DNA from: Dactylonectria macrodidyma
Lineage: Eukaryota > Ascomycota > Sordariomycetes > Hypocreales > Nectriaceae
Reading direction: 5' to 3'
Assembly (NCBI GenBank): GCA_020744425.1
Contig: JAGMUV010000001.1
Span: 5,704,001 to 5,768,000, forward strand
DNA length: 64,000 nucleotides
Made by a program: the position numbers and the translations under genes. Shown here one piece after another: positions 57,661 to 64,000 of the stretch. How positions within the stretch are numbered: the first letter of the stretch is position 1; each line of letters opens with the position of its first letter. Under the pieces are notes generated by a model that saw nothing but the letters and a program-made list of their open reading frames with translations, made no database searches and was not told where the DNA came from.

Positions 57661-60600
57661 GATGGGCAATCGGGACACTCGAAAGGCTGGGAACACTTGG
57701 GTACACAACACTGCAATGAGAACCAAAAATATCCCTATCAGGTCCATCTGGTTGATGGAAGTTGCCGCTCGTCTACGGAATCGTTGGTCTGTTATAAACA
57801 CGGTTGCGGAGACTTTCTTGTCCTGTCAGGTCGAGCTTGCTGATCGGAGGCATCGGACACATACTGGAGGACATCGGAAACTTCAGGCATCGGAAAAATG
57901 ACAGCCCAGCAACCAAGCCCCAAAATGTAAACGCTTGCTGGGGGTATCTAAGTCCGCATTGCACAGGAAACACCCAAGGACGAGAAAGCCGTCTGTTTGT
58001 TTGTACTCATCAATGGTACATCCATCACACACCCGTGGCACAAGCAGACCGCTCAATGAGCCGCAAGGCATAGCAGTGGCAGTGGTATCGGGAGTTGAAA
58101 AACAACTGAACGAAGGGCATGGGTTCGGCAGGCTTTGCAGCAGGCTCTGCAGGGCACTGATGCAAGACGCGGTTGCAGCTACCACAGCACCTATTATGAG
58201 GGCAGACGTGGCCGCTTTCGATACGCACAACGCCCTCAGGTGTGCGCTCGGTGACATGGTGACATGGGCAAGCCAACGTGATGCGCACGTACCTCAGTCA
58301 CCGTAACCGAGCACAGGGGCCGATCACGGGTGATCCTGCGCCTGCAAGAGCGCACCGGTCCGCAAGCCGCGAGTAGTGCATGGCAGCTTGGTAGCATGGC
58401 AGCATGGAGTATAGCAGCCCAGTGGCCCCCAATGGCCACAGCAGCCCAGCAATCACCCAGTAACTCAGCAGCCCTGCCCGAGCCCGAGCCCGTGGCCCAT
58501 GCAAGCGCCTAACGGCAGTGGGACGAGATGCCATCCAGTCTGTGACGCACATGCACGAAGCCAAAAGTGAATGGTGGGGATTCAACTACCCACACCACCA
58601 AACGCTGATCTCCTCTTCTTCTGTAAGGGATGGGGAGGGGAAACAACAGAGAGCAAAGGACTTGCACACCAACTCCAGAAATGGCCCTGAGGCCAGCGAA
58701 TGCCCGAGATCGTGGCGGCCATGCTTTGGACAAACCATCGACGAACGGGCCTGTTGGGATGAGTTTCTTGGTGAAAGGAATCATGATTGGAAGGCCTTGG
58801 CTGTCTCCCAGCGTCCCTGGCGCCCCTGGCGTCCCAGCCTCGAAGCGTGGGAGTGTCGCAGGGGAGCAACGGAGTTGTGCCAACTGTACTTTTCGACCCG
58901 GTAACCATAACCGCAGGGGCGTCTTCTACCCCAAAGGACCCCAAGGGAGCAAGCATATCAGCGGTCGAGACGCAACCCAGTGGAAAAGGCAATGTCTGTG
59001 TGCGAGAAGGGCCACAAGTGGGATGCACACGAACAAATGGTCGCCCCCGCTTCACCGCCGGTTGCTTCGTGCAGTAGCAAGGCTTTGTGTTGTGTTGTGT
59101 CGCCAACCATCCCTCCAGCCTCCGGCAACATACCCGGAGACCACGGCAAGGCGATTCTCCCAAGAGAGCTTCACCTTCTCCCCCGTCGACGGCCGTGTCG
59201 ACGCCGAGTTCCATACTGGATGCCGTTCTCAGGCCGAACGCCGGCGTGGGATTGTGTCGCTATTGCGGAAGCCCTTGCGCCTCGGAAGAGACCCGCAACG
59301 CGGAGTCTGAGAGAACACCTACGTAGAGCGACAGGGTACAGCCGGAGCTCAGCCAGCATCTCACGGAGTGGCGGTCGCTAGGCCACTAGGCTGAAGGCAA
59401 GGTGCGTGCAAGAGGCATCACTGCCTACCTGGCCGTGGGTGTGGCTGCGCGCGGCCCCAGAGTGACAATGACTGCACAATTGTTACAGAGACCCCAGCCA
59501 TAAAAAACAAAGAAAACACGCCAGGGCCGCACCGCACTACTCAGCCTGCAGGCCGTCATGCATGCACACTAGGTCTCGTGGTGCTAAGATTGCATCGAGG
59601 TTGTCCTCCCCTTCGCCCTACCAACCTTCCCGTTTCCCTGCAATCATTGGGCATTGGGTTGAAGGGCATTGGCGGCCATAAAGCCAATTGGTTCCGGGTG
59701 GGTGTTGCATTGCTGACCACACTTGTTGTTTGTTCTTGGGCCGCAGGGAGCCGCGTCGGCAGATGCTCAACAGACGAGCCGGGAGATGTGATTGAATCCT
59801 CCGTTTCCCCCACCCAATGTGCAATATGAGGAATCAACTCTTGAGGAAGCGAGCGGTTGGTCCTGGGCTGGCCTCAGGCTCATGTTGGGCTGCTCGCTCA
59901 GAATGGCAAACGAAGGGTGCGAGTCCTTGTGCTCACACTGTACAGGGAAGTCACTCTGGTCGTACATGGTTTGCGGTCCAGGATGACATGCAGTCGGAGA
60001 TGGCGTGAAGGGACGGCCGCGCCGCGCCGTGAAATTACGACGTGGCAGACCCTCTCAAAACCAGGGCACCTCTGCTCCCGCCAGCTCCCCTTTCCTAATA
60101 CTTGTGTTTCGCAGTCAATATTGCCCTAGTGCCTCGATTTCACCATGGGAATGAGAGGGTCGGCTTTGAGTCTAGGAACTGGCGGAGCCCCTGGCCTCTT
60201 CCTTGACCACCCCGGTGCCCACCGATCCCCAACCTAGGAAAACGGGTTGAGCTGAGCTCAGGAGATGACAGCCTAGAGGCCCGTGATGGCGTTGACTGGC
60301 TTTATTAGGGATGGTGGCCCTGTCCAAAATCCCATGGCACCCGGGAAAACTGGACCCGTCGCGGGACAGATGCAGCCTACCCGACCTTGCATGGATCTTC
60401 CGCATGAGAGTCCATTCACGTGATCGATGGCGGACGTGTGCGATTGGCGGACGTGTGCGATTGGCGGACCGAGCCTTGTCTGGGGCGTCCCAATCAGTGG
60501 TGTCCGGTCGAGACTGTCACAACATAACTGAGCCTGTGGCAGGCTTGATCGAGTTTGTGGTCCCAACTCTGGAACCAGCCCCGAGGTCTCGGGTCGACAG

Positions 60601-63600
60601 AAATTCCAACTGGCAGAGGGGCGGATGAGTCGGTGTGAGCTGAGACTGTGCGTCAGTCCATGGGAGAGCCTCCACTTCCATCTGCGATGTCGCCCGTGGC
60701 GGTCAATTGACAAATGCGTAGGGTGGTAATCTTGATGCTGGGACCAAATGTGTTGGTTGGGACGATGGTCATTGCTGAGCGATTCTTGGGGTCAACCTTG
60801 TCAGTGCGGATTGCATTTTTCAACGCTCCTGGTGCCTCGTTGGTGAGTTCTCTAGCTCTTGGCATGCTATGGGACCCAACGCCAAGGATGTGTTGGTCGC
60901 CCGCAATCCCTCCTTGCGTCAGACAGGACAAGATCACTAACACCGCGGCTGTTGCTTTTTTTGAATGCTAATGTAGGCCTTGCCTTGGAATTGGCTGGTA
61001 TCTGGCGATTGCTTGTTATTATCCGCTTTTCCGAACCCACCCCCAAGCAAATCTCACATTGGGTTAGGGTGCAGTGTCTCAGGCGAGGGACTGAATCCCA
61101 GGTCCAATCTTTGATTCCTGAGGGACAAGCTGCGAGTTGTAGCTAGCCGTGTCTTTCCCATATCAGGGATGGGCGAAATTCCATGGGCCGGGCCGTTTGT
61201 GATCTCTCGTTCCAAGCCGGCCGCAGCATGGGAGGTGGACTAGGTGCGTGCGCTCACGAATGACCAACCAGTTTGAATTGCATTGACAAGCGCAAAAGAA
61301 GGGCGGAAGAACGAGGAGGAGAATACACGAAGATGCAAACGCAACCTATCAGGATGGTTCGGAGGTGTGTTCAGAAACGCAGCAGCGCCAAAGTCCGTGT
61401 CAAAGTGGTGGTGTCAGATGTGCATCGTTCAAGGCTGAGGTGTTGGGGGGTCGCAGATACGCGGACCCGAGGCGTCCATAGTCGAGCGGAGAGATGCATT
61501 GGCGTAAGAGCGATTCTAGTGCATTGCTTAGGCAAGCGGCTCGGTGGTAGCTGGTGTGAGGAAAATCAAAAAGCGACGGCTTCCTTGGGTCGGGTCCGAA
61601 GGAGGTATGGGACTAGGTAGGTACCTAGCTATGTGGTACTACCCCAGTCGCATCCGAAATACCTCCAGCTTTCTAGCTCCTTCCCCCAAGCCAATCACCG
61701 TTAGGCAGCCGCATGGACCAAGAGCTTTGGTCGTGCTTTGCATCATGCACCGCTCCTTCCACACCAGTCCTCCATCGATGCTCTGCTATCTAGAAGGCGC
61801 AGAGGAGGCTTCGTCTTCGTCAACTAACGTTGAGATTTTCTTCAGACTCCTAGACTTCCAAACACCCAAACACCCTGGTATCGTGGCGCCACATCAATGC
61901 CAATATTCCTCGTTGCCTACCTGTCTAGGTATATCCGCTTCATCAAAGACACTAACGGCGAGCACCTGAACAGGCCCGCCTCCATCCCGGTCTCGCCCAC
62001 ATTACTAGGCTCTCCCGTCTCCCGATCCATCGCAGACCTTCCCCTGCAGCTGCCGAAGGTCATGTGAATCGGCCATTGAAATGCCAACTCGACCGCGTTG
62101 ACCTTGGTGCGCCGAGGGAAAATGGCCATCTCCGATTCTCACTGGCTTGTCTCAACATGGAGATTACTCCAGGTCGCCTGCATTATAAATTCTTCTGCTT
62201 CTAGACTAGGTCTTGTGCATTTCTTGCTGATATTTACAGCAGAAGGGTTTCTTGCGAAAGGGATAGCGTGCTTCCCATATACAGTCAACTATCGAGAACT
62301 CATGAGACGCGCGGCCTGATCCCTCAATCTGCGGTGGAGATCACATCTTGATCAGATTGAAGCGTTGCCTCATCTCCTCAAGCTCCATGTTATTCATTAG
62401 GATGGGAGACCATCCTAAACTACCGATTCCGCCATGTTTGACTGCTGTCTGGGGTCCCTTGTGTTCAAGTTCGATACTCGGCGCAAGCGGTGTGCTCTCT
62501 TTCCTCCCCCACCAGCTAACTTTAACTTAGTAAGTTGGCTTCGTCCCTAGTCTAACCCCGTCAAACCACTCGGACCCATTAATTGACCACTTTCTTTGAC
62601 AGCTGTTAGGCCTTCAGCCTTGTACATGTGTGCCTACGTATTGTGTAGGGATGTTAGTACGCAATTGACGACTACTGCAACTCTTCGGGTCTAAGGCCTT
62701 GCATAACACACACCAAAGGCTTTCAATCACCCTTCTCTTGAAGCCTCCCTCTCTCAACCTCAGGTTTGACGGCTGTGGGATAAAGCGAGTCCTCGTCAGG
62801 GCTTTCTCTCCATCCACTCAAGACCACTCCTCTGACCTCTAATCTCTCATCCTCGATTACAATACCTGAGTCTCTTCCACTTGAGCTCACGCATGCCCAA
62901 GTCGTTCCATATTTACGTCATTCGTCCCAACGCAAGCTCCGGCTACAGGAGTCAACTTACAGTCTCTGTTTTCATGTAGCATTAAGCCGCGTTTCCCTTT
63001 TCGATGGTTTCGAAAAGACACGTCCAAGACAGTAATTATGACAGCCGATTCCTCCTTCGGAGGCAATCCAAAAAGCAGAGAGTCAACCCAGCTAGCGAAG
63101 TATACTTGGTAAACATTCCGTTCTTTTGTCCTCTGGAGATTGGTACTGTCCTGCAGCTTCTCTAGGCGGCACCGCCTCTGCGGCTTTCCCCTAACTAGCA
63201 AAGAGGCTGCAGAACGATGGATCATGGGGCTTTCCTGTTGATGCGCCTGTGGCCAATCTCCATCCGCCCTTGTTAAGCGTCACTGCAGATTAGCTGTGCC
63301 GTCTCAACCCCTCTGGGGCTGCATGCAGCCCATAAAAGACGATGCAAAGCTCAAGTACATCTCAGATACAATTCGCCAGTCCCATCCAGAGCATTCTCCA
63401 TTCTCCGAGCCATGTTGGAGGGGGGTTCTCGAAAGCGTCCAGCTGTTAGCTCCGTGTTTGCATGGAGGACGAGCTGCAGCCTACAACCAACCACGGAGCT
63501 GATATGCAATACGCCAGCAAAGGCCAGAGAAGTCAGGTCCTGTCCCACGTGAAGCGGACTTGACGCGGTCGCCCGAACGATCCCGTTCGAGCGATTCAAT

Positions 63601-64000
63601 TCCTTCCCCAGTCCTTGAACGGATCAGCACTTGCGGCCCGATGCGCACACCTTCAAATGGCGGGTCCCGTCAGACCCAGGCCGCCACCAAACTGACATCT
63701 AACCCCAAGGGGTGCATAGGATTCAATGTCCAGCAAGGATCAGGCTCAGCGTTTTTATGCGGCGTGCCCAGCGGGTTCTCTCACCAGATGTTCAATTTGG
63801 GTGAGGTTTCCCTAGTCTGCATATTCGAATCGTCAAAGCGTAAAAATAGTGCTCACAGCAAGTCAATGAAGCAAACATTGGGCCTTCTTAATTCATCAGG
63901 CGGTCAGGTCCACACCGGAGTTGCAGCGGGCTGCACACTAAATCACAACCTCCCAACAAGCCGGTATTGCAGCGATAGTCTCTTCCCAGCACGAATCACG
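57661..64000. other. Long region at the right end without a supported gene
   Basis: About 6.3 kb. Both strands have several open frames of 60-225 codons (for example 58630-59310 + and 59214-58582 -). They overlap each other on opposite strands, lack domains and look compositional. A Cys/His-dense minus-strand frame (58288-58025) starts with GTG. A minus-strand frame at 60943-60653 has protein-like composition but no motif I recognise. No tRNA or repeat element was identified. Confidence 0.4.
60428..60469. repeat. Perfect 17-bp tandem duplication
   Basis: Two exact copies of TGGCGGACGTGTGCGAT are followed by the first 8 bases of a third. It is non-coding. Confidence 0.9.

Noticed and set aside
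58582..59310. Overlapping 210- and 226-codon frames on opposite strands
   Set aside because: Mutually antisense, no domain, low-information composition and no splice logic. Neither can be supported.
1..64000. CRISPR array, bacterial operons or prophage
   Set aside because: The DNA is eukaryotic with spliceosomal introns. No spaced direct repeats or phage genes are present.

Overview
The window is eukaryotic DNA from a filamentous ascomycete, most likely a Sordariomycete and possibly Hypocreales. The order-level guess is weak. The evidence is short spliceosomal introns (about 50-90 nt) with GTRNGT donors, CTAAC/CTGAC branch sites close to the acceptor, gene spacing of 1-6 kb, a Zn2Cys6 regulator, and families typical of Pezizomycotina (Pfa5, Ash1, Sfh5, an RfeG-like regulator). 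All gene models were built by eye: introns were placed by donor, branch and acceptor signals and checked by reading-frame continuity and protein family fit.

Layout, left to right. A Zn2Cys6 transcription factor runs off the left edge (1-1301, -) and is divergent from a dihydroxyacetone kinase (2185-4204, +). A single-pass Ser/Thr-rich membrane protein (4396-5308, -) follows. Next come a choloylglycine-hydrolase-like Ntn hydrolase (7710-8860, +) and a 9-exon importin-7/Nmd5-type karyopherin (9609-13546, -). About 6 kb without a recognised gene follows, its right part (17.9-19.4 kb) rich in unexplained open frames. Then come an RfeG-like regulator (19479-20853, -) with a very long open in-frame leader, DNA polymerase eta (24627-27050, -), palmitoyltransferase Pfa5 (28384-29742, -), a 47-residue Cys/His miniprotein (33285-33428, +), and H3K36 methyltransferase Ash1 (36057-38669, -).

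The right half holds the Sec14-like protein Sfh5 (41488-42724, -), an RRM protein with an in-frame TAG (44388-47024, -), Arp2/3 subunit ARPC4 (48883-49639, -) and, divergent from it, the proteasomal deubiquitinase Ubp6/USP14 (50318-52106, +). These are followed by a small membrane/coiled-coil protein (52502-52870, -), a histidine phosphatase like Shb17 (54422-55533, +) and a SAM methyltransferase ending in SKL with a His-rich segment (56534-57660, -). The last 6.3 kb holds no gene I can support.

The genes are mostly unrelated housekeeping functions (nuclear import, translesion synthesis, chromatin, actin, proteasome, lipid modification), not a pathway cluster. I found no secondary-metabolite cluster, transposon, rRNA, tRNA or CRISPR array. 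The most unusual items are a Ser in place of the expected catalytic Cys in the Ntn hydrolase, the TAG-ATG break in the RRM gene, the PTS1 plus His-rich tail on the methyltransferase, the in-frame leader of the RfeG-like gene, and the Cys/His miniprotein.
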